DNA of 64,000 nucleotides from JAEZBP01 sp963832725 (GCA_963832725.1 CAWHVG010000002.1:1364001-1428000); one strand, 5' to 3'; positions 37,817 through 46,501 are shown, counted from the first letter of the stretch. Numbers and translations: made by a program. Notes: generated by a model not told the origin, from the letters alone.

Positions 37817-37890
37817 GGGCTGCGCTTCGTCGCTGAGGGCCGGCGCTTCGTCGCTGAGGGCCGGCGCTTCGTCGCTGAGGGTCGGCGCTT
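37804..37890 (+). repeat. 21-bp tandem array beginning in the trpF stop region
   Basis: CTTCGTCGCTGAGGG-type units recur with a 21-bp period at 37804, 37825, 37846, 37867 and 37888. The first copy is the trpF 3' end itself, including its TGA, so the later copies are tandem duplications of a gene end. They are not in the protein. Confidence 0.85.
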
Positions 37891-37921
37891 CGTGGGGCTG
37901 CCGCGGATGGATGTCCGGGTC

Positions 37922-38084
37922 TTCGTGGGCTTCGTGGGCTTCGTGGGCTTCGTGGGCTTCGTGGTCTTCGTGGTCTTCGTGGTCTTCGTGGTCTTCGTGG
38001 TCTTCGTGGTCTTCGTGGTCTTCGTGGTCTTCGTGGGCTTCGTGGGCTTCGTGGTCTTCGTGGTCTTCGTGGTCTTCGTGGGCT
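37922..38084 (+). repeat. 9-bp tandem array (TTCGTGGGC/TTCGTGGTC), about 18 copies
   Basis: Uninterrupted 9-bp units alternate in blocks between TTCGTGGGC and TTCGTGGTC. The unit matches the final trpF codons (GGCTTCGTCGGC). The array is flanked by direct copies of CTGCCGCGGATGGATGTCCG at 37898 and 38096. Translation in any frame gives only monotonous peptides (FVV or HED), so I regard it as non-coding. Confidence 0.9.
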
Positions 38085-38116
38085 GAGGGCCGGTGCTGCC
38101 GCGGATGGATGTCCGG

Positions 38117-38258
38117 CGGGGGCCGGGGGATGGCCTGCTCCTCCGACGAGGAACCCGACCCGAGGTGCCGCACACCGAACAATCAAACGACGGATCGTTC
38201 GGCGCGCGGCACGGTAGCGGGCCACCCGAGTCGTCGCTGGCCATCCCCCGGCCCCCGC
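38117..38258. repeat. 142-bp element with 20-bp perfect terminal inverted repeats
   Basis: Perfect 20-bp arms at 38117-38136 and 38239-38258 (GCGGGGGCCGGGGGATGGCC and its complement) enclose an inner pair, GTGCCGCACACCGAAC and GTTCGGCGCGCGGCAC, with two mismatches. The whole can fold into one long hairpin. It is too short to encode a transposase, so it resembles a MITE or a structured RNA gene. Confidence 0.75.
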
Positions 38259-38360
38259 CTGCTCGGTGAGATAATCCGTGACGGGGTTCGTGCTGGTACG
38301 GGGCACGCCGGCCGCGCCTGCGGCACGTCCTGCATGCCTGCTGACGCCGGCCGCTGCTCG

Positions 38361-38573
38361 CTCGCTTCGCGAGAGGCGCGGCACGTCGTCCGCAGCTGGC
38401 TCGCTTCGCGAGAGGCGCGGCACACGTCGTCCGCTGCTGGCTCGCTTGGCGAGAGACGCGGGGCACGCCGGCCGCTGCTGGCTCGCTTCGCGAGAGGCGA
38501 GGTAGTCGTCCGCTGCTCGCTCGCTTGGCGAGAGACGCGGGGCACGTCGTCCGCTGCCCGCTCGCTCCCAGAG
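38361..38573 (+). repeat. About 40-bp tandem array of CTCGCTTCGCGAG hairpins, six copies
   Basis: CTCGCTTCGCGAG or its GG variant recurs at 38361, 38400, 38441, 38482 and 38520, with a decayed copy at 38561. Each has a 5-bp stem around TTC or TTG. The sequence between (AGGCGCGGCACGTCGTCCGC) is also repeated. Confidence 0.8.
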
Positions 38574-38639
38574 GCGCGGGGTGGGGCCGCGGTCATCTGG
38601 CGGGGTGGTCGTCGCACGGCTTGGGCAGCTGGGGGCCAT

Positions 38640-39185
38640 CAGGAAGCGTCGCCGGTTTACGTGCCGAGCAGCCCGTGGGCATCCGGAGGTGTCGGCGGTC
38701 GACGTTCCGAGCAGCCCGTGGGCATCCGGAGGCGTCGGGGGTCGACGTTCCGAGCAGCCCGTGGGCATCCGGAGGCGTCGGCGGTCGACGTTCCGAGCAG
38801 CCCGCGGCACCCGGAGGCGTCGGGGGTCGACGTTCCGAGCAGCCCGTGAGCATCCGGAGGTGTCGGGAGTCGACGTGCCGAGCAGCCCGCGGTCATCCGG
38901 AGGCGTCGGCGGTCGACGTTCCGAGCAGCCCGCGGCATCCGGAGGCGTCGGCGGCCGACGTTCCGAGCAGCCCGTGGGCATCCGGAGGCGTCGCCGGCCG
39001 ACGTTCCGAGCAGCCCGCGGCATCCGGAGGCGTCGGGGGTCGACGTTCCGAGCAGCCCGTGAGCATCCGGAGGTGTCGCCGGCCGACGTTCCGAGCAGCC
39101 CGCGGCATCCGGAGGCGTCGGCGGTCGACGTGCCGAGTAGCCTGTGGGCATCCGGAGGTGTCGGGGGTCGACCTCCCGAGCAGGT
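38640..39185 (+). repeat. 42/43-bp tandem array, thirteen copies
   Basis: CCGAGCAGCCC recurs at 38664, 38707, 38750, 38793, 38835, 38878, 38921, 38963, 39006, 39048, 39091, 39133 and 39176. Units differ mainly in GTGGGCATCC versus GCGGCATCC, which accounts for the 43 or 42 bp period. CGTCG and CGACG in each unit can pair. The whole unit is repeated, with no unique spacers, so it is not a CRISPR array. Confidence 0.92.
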
Positions 39186-39340
39186 CGTGGTCATCAGCGT
39201 ACGTGGAGGCGGGAGGCTGACCTTCTGCTGGCGAAGCGGAAGCGATGCGCGGCAGCCAGGCATGGCGTGCGCGCGTCGTGTGCGCGCGCGTCGTGCCGCG
39301 TTCCGAGCACACCCCCGTGCACCATCGAATTCCACCGTAG

Positions 39341-39471
39341 GCCGGGTGGGTCCGCTCGAAAGCGGGGGACTCTGGAGCCCATCCTCGGGCTCGGGCCGAA
39401 GGGCGCCTTTCGCCCTTCGGTCCGAGCCCGGACCGGCGGAACGTCCCCCGCGTCGAGCGGGCCCACCCGGC
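39341..39471. repeat. 131-bp long inverted repeat (hairpin element)
   Basis: Outer arms at 39341-39370 and 39443-39471 match nearly throughout (GCCGGGTGGG, CCGCTCGA, GCGGGGGAC), and inner arms at 39383-39405 and 39411-39431 match except at one position (CGGGCTCGG, CCGAAGGGCG). The loop is only a few bases. It could be a strong transcription-stopping or processed RNA hairpin, or a mobile miniature element. Confidence 0.8.
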
Positions 39472-39595
39472 CGGACGATCATCCGCGGCAGCCCCGCTCC
39501 TCCCGGGTGCCCGCACGAAGTAGGGCACCCGCTGCGCAGGCGACCGACCATCACCCCACGCACCATCCAGGCCGCGAGCATCCAGGCCGCGAGAC

Positions 39596-39745
39596 CCGCC
39601 GCAGCGAGAGTCCGCTTTCCCGTGAGCGCGAAGAGCGCGAGACCCGCCGCAGCGAGAGTCCGCTTCCCCGTGAGCGCGAAGAGCGAGAGCACCCGCCGCA
39701 GCGAGAGTCCGCTTTCCCGCGACGGCGAAGAGCGCTACACGCCAG
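39596..39745 (+). repeat. 48/49-bp tandem array ending at the trpB start
   Basis: GCAGCGAGAGTCCGCTT recurs at 39601, 39649 and 39698, followed each time by CCCGTGAGCGCGAAGAG or a variant. The last copy ends a few bases before the trpB ATG at 39749, so it occupies the place of the trpB leader and ribosome-binding site. GAAGAGC at 39727 is the only purine-rich candidate for ribosome binding. Confidence 0.8.
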
Positions 39746-39748
39746 CCC

Positions 39749-40927
39749 ATGACCCTCTTCGCCCTGGGCTCGGGGACCTTCGGCCGCTACGGCGGGCGCT
39801 ACGTCGCCGAGACGCTGGTACCGGCGCTCGAGGAGCTCGAGCGTGCCTACGTCGAGGCCCGCGCCGACGAGACCTTCGAGGCTCGCCGCCACGCCCTCTT
39901 GCGGGACTACGTCGGCCGGCCGACGCCGATCTACTTCGCCGAGCGCCTCTCGGCTGCGCTCTCGATGAATGTGTGGCTCAAGCGCGAGGACCTCTGCCAC
40001 ACGGGCGCCCACAAGGTGAACAACACCGTGGGGCAGGTGCTCCTGGCCCAGCGCATGGGCAAGCCGCGGGTGATCGCCGAGACCGGCGCCGGCCAGCACG
40101 GCGTGGCCACCGCGACCGCGTGCGCGCTGCTCGGGCTCGACTGCGAGGTCTACATGGGCGCCGAGGACGTGCGGCGGCAGGCGCCCAACGTGCAAAGGAT
40201 GGAGCTGCTCGGCGCGACCATCCGCCCGGTGGAGGCCGGCTCGCGCACGCTGAAGGACGCGATGAACGAGGCCCTGCGCGACTGGGTCACCAACGTCGAG
40301 ACGACCTACTACTGCGTCGGCTCGGCCGCCGGTCCGCATCCCTATCCGACCATGGTCCGCGACTTCCAGGCCGTCATCGGGATGGAAGCGCGCGCCCAGC
40401 TGAAGGAGCGCACAGGCAAGCTGCCCGACGCCGTCGTGGCGTGTGTCGGCGGCGGCTCCAACGCGATCGGCATCTTCCACGCGTTCGTCGACGACGAGGA
40501 CGTGCAGCTCATCGGCGTCGAGGCGGCCGGGGAGGGCGTCGAGACGGGCCGGCACGCGGCCACGCTGGGGGCGGGCGCCGAGGGCGTGTTGCACGGCGCG
40601 CGCAGCTACGTGCTCTCGAGCGACGATGGGCAGATCCAGGAGGCGCACTCGATCAGCGCCGGCCTCGACTACCCGGGCGTCGGGCCCGAGCACGCGTGGC
40701 TCAAGGACAGCGGCCGCGCGCGCTACGTGTCGGTGCGTGACGAAGAAGCGCTGGCGGCCTTCCACCGGCTGGCCCGCACCGAGGGCATCCTGCCGGCGCT
40801 CGAGAGCAGTCACGCGCTGGCAGCGCTCGAGGGGTTGTCCCGCGAGCTGGGCGAGGGCGCCCTGGTCCTGGTCAACCTGTCGGGGCGCGGCGACAAGGAC
40901 CTGGCGACCGTGCTGGAGGCGCGATGA
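39749..40927 (+). CDS. trpB: Tryptophan synthase beta chain TrpB
   Basis: A 392-residue PLP enzyme. The Schiff-base Lys is residue 89 (TGAHKVNNT). [40 protein letters not shown] and [13 protein letters not shown] are all intact, marking the standard TrpB1 type. It condenses indole and serine to tryptophan. It overlaps trpA by four bases (ATGA), the normal coupling for the alpha-beta complex. It is separated from trpF by the repeat-filled spacer, so it needs readthrough or its own promoter within or near the repeats. Confidence 0.97.
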   Translation: MTLFALGSGTFGRYGGRYVAETLVPALEELERAYVEARADETFEARRHALLRDYVGRPTPIYFAERLSAALSMNVWLKREDLCHTGAHKVNNTVGQVLLAQRMGKPRVIAETGAGQHGVATATACALLGLDCEVYMGAEDVRRQAPNVQRMELLGATIRPVEAGSRTLKDAMNEALRDWVTNVETTYYCVGSAAGPHPYPTMVRDFQAVIGMEARAQLKERTGKLPDAVVACVGGGSNAIGIFHAFVDDEDVQLIGVEAAGEGVETGRHAATLGAGAEGVLHGARSYVLSSDDGQIQEAHSISAGLDYPGVGPEHAWLKDSGRARYVSVRDEEALAAFHRLARTEGILPALESSHALAALEGLSRELGEGALVLVNLSGRGDKDLATVLEAR

Positions 40928-41739
40928 GCTCGAGGATCGCAGAAGCGTTCGCGCGGGCGAAGGGCGAAGGCCGGGCCGCGTTGGTCATCTATCTCTGCGC
41001 GGGCAATCCGAGCCTGGAGCTCACGCCGCGCTTGATCGAGGCCGCCGCAGAGGCGGGCGCCGACGTGGTCGAGGTCGGCATGCCCTTCAGTGATCCGACG
41101 GCCGACGGTCCGACCATCCAGCGGGCCAGCGAGCGCGCGCTCCGCGCCGGCGCCACCCTGCGCGGCGTGCTCGACGCGGTCCGCAGCGCGCGCGAGCGGA
41201 CCGAGGTGCCCATCGTCCTCTTCGGCTACTACAACCCCATCCTGCGCTTCGGAGAGGCGGAGCTCGCGCAGCAGGCCATGGCGGCGGGCGTCGATGGTCT
41301 CTTGGTCGTGGATTTGCCGCCCGAGAGCGCCGCTCCGTTGCTCGAGCCGGCGCGGAACGAAGGGCTCGACTTCGTCCCCCTGGTGGCGCCGACCAGCCCG
41401 CCCGAGCGGGTCGACGCGGCGGCGAAGGTGGCGGGCGCGTTCCTCTACTACGTCTCGATGACGGGCGTGACCGGCAGCAAGGGCGCCGACTTGGCCGAGG
41501 CGGCGGCGCGGGCGCGGGCGACGGCGGATCGGACTGGCGTGCCGGTGGCGGTGGGCTTCGGCGTCCGCACGCCCGAGGACGTGGCGGTGGTGGCCGCGCA
41601 GGCGGACGGAGTCGTGGTGGGGAGCGCGGTCGTCGACGCCATCGACCACGCCGCGGATGACGACGCCCGCGTGGAGGCCGTGCGCGCGCTGGTCAGCGAG
41701 CTCGCCGCGGCGACCAGGCGCCCCGAGACCGTCGGCTGA
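40924..41739 (+). CDS. trpA: Tryptophan synthase alpha chain TrpA
   Basis: A 271-residue TIM barrel. Catalytic Glu50 ([10 protein letters not shown]) and Asp61 (TADGPTIQ) are present, as are [31 protein letters not shown] and [10 protein letters not shown]. It cleaves indole-3-glycerol phosphate and passes indole to TrpB. It overlaps the trpB stop by four bases. A lipoate-ligase-like gene begins 9 bp downstream. Confidence 0.96.
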   Translation: MSSRIAEAFARAKGEGRAALVIYLCAGNPSLELTPRLIEAAAEAGADVVEVGMPFSDPTADGPTIQRASERALRAGATLRGVLDAVRSARERTEVPIVLFGYYNPILRFGEAELAQQAMAAGVDGLLVVDLPPESAAPLLEPARNEGLDFVPLVAPTSPPERVDAAAKVAGAFLYYVSMTGVTGSKGADLAEAAARARATADRTGVPVAVGFGVRTPEDVAVVAAQADGVVVGSAVVDAIDHAADDDARVEAVRALVSELAAATRRPETVG

Positions 41740-41748
41740 GGCTGCGCC

Positions 41749-42726
41749 GTGGATGCGCTTCGCTGGCGGGCTGAAGAAGGCGTCTCCGTCTCGCACGCGC
41801 TCGCGATGGGGCGGGGGCTGCTGACTGGCGACGCGCCGGTGAGGCTCTACGTGGCCGCGCCGGCCGGTGACGCGCGGGTGCTCGGCGCCTACCAGCGGCG
41901 GGAGGACGCGCTGGCGGCGGATGTGTCGGCGCCCGTCTTCCGCCGCGCGACGGGAGGTCCGGCGGCGGTGCTCGGCGAGGGCGTGCTCTACCTCGCGCTG
42001 GGTTTGAACGATGCCAGCGCGCTGATGGAGTGTCCGAAGGAGCGCGTCCTCAACCGCAACGTGCGGCCTCTGCTCTCGGCGCTGAGGCGCCTCGGTGGCG
42101 CGGCGCACTACTTCGGGCGCGAGCACCTCAGCCTCGATCGACGTCCGGCCGGCCTCGTCGCCTGGACGCGGACGAGAGGGGGCGCCGTGCTGCTCGAGCT
42201 CTTCCTCGGCGCGAGCCGCTCGTTCGCGCTCGAGGAAGCGGAGCACGCGCTCTCGCCATCGGCGCCGCGCATGATGGGCAAGACGCCGATCACCGCCGCC
42301 GAGCTGCTCGGGAAGGCGCCCACGGCGACCGAGCTCGCCCAGGCCTGCGCGGAAGCCTGCGCGACCATGCGCCAGCTCGAGATCGTGCCCGGCGCCTTCG
42401 TGCCGACTCCGGTCGCGGAAGAGGTGCCCTCGGAACTCCGCTGGTCCAGCCCGCGCGAGGTGCCGATCGGCTTCGTCCGCGCCGGCTTGGCCATCGACGA
42501 CGGGGCCATCGACGACGAGGCCATCACCGACGCTGCCCTGACCGGCGACTTCTTTCAGGACGCGGACGCCGTCGATCGTTTGCGCGCCGCGCTGATCGGA
42601 CCCGCCACGCCCGAGCGCGTCTCGGGCGCGCTGAACGCGACCTACGGACCCGGCGGCGCCGTCATCGAAGGGTTGCGCTCGCTCCAGCCGGTGCTCGACG
42701 CGTTCCTGGAGCTCCTTCCCGCTTGA
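41749..42726 (+). CDS. Lipoate-protein ligase A-like (BPL/LPL fold) protein
   Basis: A 325-residue protein with the biotin/lipoate ligase pattern RRATGGPAAVLGEGVLYLALGL near residues 64-85, matching the RRxSGGGxVxHxxG lipoate-binding loop with Pro and Leu changes. The usual catalytic Lys segment is not obvious; AHYFGREHLSLDRRPAG lies where it would be expected. The C-terminal third (about 230-325) is unfamiliar. The changes suggest a non-ligase or a new acyl specificity. It follows trpA by 9 bp and is probably cotranscribed, with no clear metabolic link. Confidence 0.6.
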   Translation: MDALRWRAEEGVSVSHALAMGRGLLTGDAPVRLYVAAPAGDARVLGAYQRREDALAADVSAPVFRRATGGPAAVLGEGVLYLALGLNDASALMECPKERVLNRNVRPLLSALRRLGGAAHYFGREHLSLDRRPAGLVAWTRTRGGAVLLELFLGASRSFALEEAEHALSPSAPRMMGKTPITAAELLGKAPTATELAQACAEACATMRQLEIVPGAFVPTPVAEEVPSELRWSSPREVPIGFVRAGLAIDDGAIDDEAITDAALTGDFFQDADAVDRLRAALIGPATPERVSGALNATYGPGGAVIEGLRSLQPVLDAFLELLPA

Positions 42727-42958
42727 GCGCTCTGCCATCCGCGTATGCTCACGCCGAGCGAAGCGCGGAGAGACGCGAACCCATGTTGCGTACCGCGTTT
42801 CCCGGTACCGATCCGACCCTCGGACCCTGAGCACGGCGTCCGCGGCGCGCAGGACGAGACCGTGCTCGGATCGGGTGAGGCGGAACGTGCGCCCCGACCG
42901 GGCACCTCATGGGCTTGGAGCGTGAGAGCGCCCGTGGATGCCGACCGACTGCGACGCT

Positions 42959-44054
42959 TCAGGCCTGGATGAAGAGCCGACGGCGTTGCGGGCCCCAGGT
43001 GCCCGGCGCGTTTTCGATCCTGCCGGCGAGCGGGTGGCCGCACGCGTTGCATCGGCCGCGCGCGTCGAGCTTCCAGGCGCCGAGCGAGTACCAGTCGCGC
43101 TCGATGAGCAGCTCGCCGCAGCCGGCGCAGTAGGTCGACTGGCCCGCCCGGTCGTGCACGTTGCCGGTGTAGACGTGCTTGAGCCCCGCGCGCGAGGGCT
43201 TGCTGCCTGGCGCGGATCAGCGTGGAAGCCGGCGTCGCCGGAACGTTGCGCATCTTGAAGTCGGGATGGAATCCGCTGAAGTGCAGCGGAACCTCGTCTC
43301 CGAGCTCCTGGGCGATCCACTCCACCAGCTCGGCGATCTCCCCTTCCGAGTCGTTGCGTCCCGGGATCAAGAGCGTGGTGATCTCGAGCCACACCGACGA
43401 CTCGTGCTTCAGCCACTTCAGCGTCTCGAGGACGGGGGCCAGCTCGGAGAACGTGAGCTTGCGGTAGAAGTCCTCGGTGAACGCCTTCAGATCGATGTTG
43501 GCCGCGTCCATGGCGCCGAAGAACGCCTCGCGCGCGTGCTCGGTGATGTAGCCGGCGCTGACCGCCACGGAGGCGATCCCGCGCTCCCGGCAGGCGTGGG
43601 CGGTGTCGATGGCGTACTCGGCGAAGATGACCGGATCGTTGTAGGTGTAGGCGACGCTCCGGCAGCCGGATTCGGCCGCCGCCTCCGCGATGCCGTCGGG
43701 CAGGGCCCGATCCGCCAGCGTCTCCATCTCGCGGGCCTTGGAGATGTCGTGGTTCTGGCAGAAGCGGCAGCCGAGGTTGCAGCCCGCCGTGCCGAAGCTG
43801 AGCACGCTGGTTCCCGGCAGGAAGTGATTCAGCGGCTTCTTCTCGATAGGGTCGATGCAGAACCCGGACGCGCGCCCGTAGCTCGTCAGCTCGACCCGCC
43901 CGTCCTGCACGCCGCGCACGAAGCAGAAGCCGCGCTGGCCTTCCTTCATCGTACAAAAGCGCGGGCACAGATCGCAGCGCACGCGCCCGTCGGGCATGCG
44001 GGTCTGCCAGTCTTCCGGGGCGGGATGCCCCTCCCATCGTTCGGATCTCACCAC
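42959..44054 (-). CDS. amrS: AmmeMemoRadiSam-system radical SAM enzyme, frameshifted
   Basis: Corrected length is about 364 residues. The N-terminal CDLCPRFC and RGFCFVR segment precedes the radical SAM motif Cys92-x3-Cys96-x2-Cys99 (GCNLGCRFCQN). The C-terminal part, reached after removing one G from the run at 43184-43187, has a Cys-rich zinc-ribbon-like end (YCAGCGELL, RCNACGHPL). The family usually accompanies AMMECR1 and Memo proteins; neither gene is adjacent. Its reaction is not settled. It starts at GTG 44054 and lies 72 bp after the DUF721 gene on the same strand. Confidence 0.88.
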
Positions 44055-44126
44055 CGTATCCAGTGCGCCTTTCGGCCCTGCCGAGACGCCGCGATACGTT
44101 GAACCTTAAGTCGCATCATCGGTGAT

Positions 44127-44630
44127 TCAAGCGCGGCGGTGCTTCTTGCGCACCGGCCTGGGCACCGGGGCGAGCGAGGTGCAGGCGGCCTTGGTCATCG
44201 CGTCGCGCAGCGCGTCGTCCGAGACGTGCGCGAGCGCACGGGCCACGTCGCCGGGCAGCTTCCCGAGCGGGAGCGGCTGAACCTTCGGCGAAGGCGGCTT
44301 GGGCGGCTTGGGCGGCGGAGGCATCGGCCCGACGCGGATCCGGAGTCGCTGCACGGCCCGGACGCGCTTTCGGATGGCGGTCAAGAGATCCGCCTCGTGA
44401 AACGACAGCTCCTGGGCCCAGGCGGTGGTGCGGGTGTGGATGATCAGCGTGCCGCGCCGCAGGTCGACAGGGCGCGCGTGCTTGGCGATCCGAGGCGGCA
44501 CGCTGCGGTCCCACCACCCGAAGGTCTGAACGAGGGGTCGATCCTCGCGCCTTCCGGGGTACGCTCCGTCGAGGATGTCCCCGATGGAGCGCGGGGGTCC
44601 CGAGCTTCTTCGTCTCGCCCGCCGAGCCAT
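44127..44630 (-). CDS. DUF721 / DciA-like protein
   Basis: A 167-residue protein. The DUF721 core reads SIGDILDGAYPGR, VDLRRGTLIIHTRTTAWAQELSFHEADLLTAIRKR and VQRLRIRVG, followed by a Pro/Lys linker (PPPPKPPKPP) and a basic tail. DciA proteins load the replicative helicase DnaB in bacteria lacking DnaC. The KH-like core is present, so a replication role is plausible. Its ATG at 44630 overlaps by two bases the ATG of the divergent RNase D gene, leaving no spacer for promoters. Confidence 0.75.
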   Translation of the reverse strand: MARRARRRSSGPPRSIGDILDGAYPGRREDRPLVQTFGWWDRSVPPRIAKHARPVDLRRGTLIIHTRTTAWAQELSFHEADLLTAIRKRVRAVQRLRIRVGPMPPPPKPPKPPSPKVQPLPLGKLPGDVARALAHVSDDALRDAMTKAACTSLAPVPRPVRKKHRRA

Positions 44631-45753
44631 GAACGAGAGTCTACCCGCCGAGCCACCTCCCCGCCCGATCGAGCATGCCGAGGCGCTACGCGGCGCCCTC
44701 GTCGAGCTCGCGGCGGCGCCCCGCATCGCCCTCGACGCCGAGGGCGACGGCTTCTATCGCTACCGCGCGCGGCTGTGCACGTTGCAGCTCGGCACCGGCA
44801 CCGGCATCGCGCTCGTCGACACGCTGGCCATCGAGGATCTGTCGGCGCTCGCGCCGCTGCTCGGCGCAGAAGGCCCCGTGAAGGTGGTCCACGACGCGAG
44901 CTTCGACGCCAAGATGCTCGCCGGTCGAGGGCTGCCCTTGACGCCGGTCTTCGACACCGCGGTCGCGGCGCGCTTCCTCGGGGAGAGCGCGACGGGATTG
45001 GCCAGCCTCCTCTCCCGCCACCTCGGGGTGGAGCTCGAGAAGGAACAGCAGCAAGCCGATTGGGGCAAGAGGCCGCTGAGCGAGGAGCGCTTGGCCTACC
45101 TGGTCGCCGACGTCGCGCACCTGCTCCCGCTCGCCTCGCTCCTCGAGCAGCGCTTGGGCGAGCTGGATCTGCTGGAAGAGGCCGAAGAGGAGAGCCGCTA
45201 CGTGCTCGCGAGGGCGCTGGAGCCGGAGACCGAGCGCGCGCCGTGGACGCGCATCAAGGGCGCGCGAGACCTGCCTCCCCGCGAGCTGTCGCTGCTGACG
45301 GCGCTGACCGACGTGCGCGAGCGCGAGGCCGAGGCGCGGAACGTGCCGCCCTTCCGCGTGGCTCCGAACGCGGCCCTCTTCGAGGCGGCGCGGCGGGGTC
45401 TCACGGACGTGCGGGCCATGCGCCGCATCCGCGGTCTGCGCGGACTGGCCGAGGTGCGCTTGGAAGAGGCGATCGAGCTCTCGCGCCGTGGACCGCCGGT
45501 CGAGGATGTGCCTCCGCCTCCTCCGCCCGAGGAGCGGGCAGCGCGGCGCGCGCGGGAGAAGGCGCTGATCCGGTGGCGCCAGGAGGAGGCCGCGCGCCGC
45601 GGACTGAACGAGCAGGCCATCCTGCCGGGTCACTGTCTGCGCGATCTGGCGCGGCCCGACCTGCGCAGCCCGGACGATCTCGCGCGGGTCGAGGGCCTCG
45701 GGGCCAAGCGCATCGAGCGCTACGGCGCGGCTCTGTTGGCCATTCTGGCCTGA
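44629..45753 (+). CDS. rnd: Ribonuclease D (DEDD exonuclease with HRDC domain)
   Basis: A 374-residue protein. Exonuclease motif I is LDAEGD (Asp36, Glu38), motif II is VVHDASFDAKML, and motif III is YLVADVAHLLPL, giving the DEDDy set. A C-terminal HRDC-like helical domain (LRDLARPDLRSPDDLARVEGLGAKRIERYG) follows. RNase D trims tRNA and other structured RNA 3' ends. ATG 44629 lies inside the CATG shared with the divergent DUF721 gene; an in-frame ATG at 44575 would extend into that gene and is disfavoured. Confidence 0.9.
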   Translation: MNESLPAEPPPRPIEHAEALRGALVELAAAPRIALDAEGDGFYRYRARLCTLQLGTGTGIALVDTLAIEDLSALAPLLGAEGPVKVVHDASFDAKMLAGRGLPLTPVFDTAVAARFLGESATGLASLLSRHLGVELEKEQQQADWGKRPLSEERLAYLVADVAHLLPLASLLEQRLGELDLLEEAEEESRYVLARALEPETERAPWTRIKGARDLPPRELSLLTALTDVREREAEARNVPPFRVAPNAALFEAARRGLTDVRAMRRIRGLRGLAEVRLEEAIELSRRGPPVEDVPPPPPPEERAARRAREKALIRWRQEEAARRGLNEQAILPGHCLRDLARPDLRSPDDLARVEGLGAKRIERYGAALLAILA

Positions 45754-45990
45754 GCCTCGCCCGGGCCCTTCTGCGCGCGAGCCGCCGCCGGAGCGCACTC
45801 GGCCCTCGCGCGGGGCGGGCTCGACCGCGTCGCGGGGTCACCAGCTCGCGCTCGACCGGATGGCGCGGGGCGGAACGCCCGCTTCGTGGCGCGGCGCGCC
45901 TAAGGGCCTCCTGGTCCCGGCTCCCGGCTTTCGGGGCATGCACCGTGCAGTCTCCTCCTTCGCAGGGCGGTGAAGGGTCCGGAGGAGGCG

Positions 45991-46428
45991 ATGGTGGTGA
46001 GCGTGTTCGAGCTCGCGAAGCGGGATCATCGACGGCACCTGGCGCTGATCGAGCGGATCGGTGCTGAGCCCGTGCGCGCGGAGCGCATGCGCGGGTTGGT
46101 GCACCTGGCCGCCGATTGGCGGCGCCACTCGCAGGCGGAGCACACGGCGCTGCTCGGCGTCCTGCTCGCCGATGGTGAGGCGCGACCGATGGCCAAGCGC
46201 GCGGTGGCGGCGCATCAGCGGCTGCACCGCGAGGTTTCGGATCTCACCGGCCGCATCGACGACGAGGTCGACCTCGCGTTGGCGCTCTCGGCCTATCGCT
46301 CGTCCTACCTCGAGTACGTGCGCTTCGAGGAGCAGGAGCTCTTCCCGGCGGCCGTCCTCGCCCTCGGCCGCGAGCGCTGCGAGCGCCTCGCCGATCAGTA
46401 CCTCGCTGCCGTGCCCGACGCGGCGTGA
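45991..46428 (+). CDS. Hemerythrin-like domain protein
   Basis: A 145-residue four-helix protein. His and Glu residues fit a hemerythrin-type di-iron site: KRDHRRHLALIERI, HLAADWRRHSQAEHTALL, AAHQRLHREV and YVRFEEQELFPAAV. Such proteins bind oxygen, NO or store iron. ATG 45991 follows GGAGGAGG closely, so it is preferred to the GTG at 45970. It is convergent with the Fe-alcohol dehydrogenase gene. Confidence 0.8.
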   Translation: MVVSVFELAKRDHRRHLALIERIGAEPVRAERMRGLVHLAADWRRHSQAEHTALLGVLLADGEARPMAKRAVAAHQRLHREVSDLTGRIDDEVDLALALSAYRSSYLEYVRFEEQELFPAAVLALGRERCERLADQYLAAVPDAA

Positions 46429-46501
46429 GCTCGCCGCCACTCTCAGGCCCTGCACGTCGGTCCGACTGCGGCCCGCCGAGCGGAGCTGCTCGAGCGGGCG
46501 A

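Noticed and set aside
36944..38182. Reverse-strand protein with a long HED/HEA tripeptide repeat antisense to trpF
   Set aside because: The frame is open because the 9-bp array and high GC lack stops; it runs through the antisense of trpF and has no ribosome-binding site or conserved domain.
38640..39185. CRISPR array
   Set aside because: The entire 42/43-bp unit is repeated with no unique spacers, and no cas genes are near.
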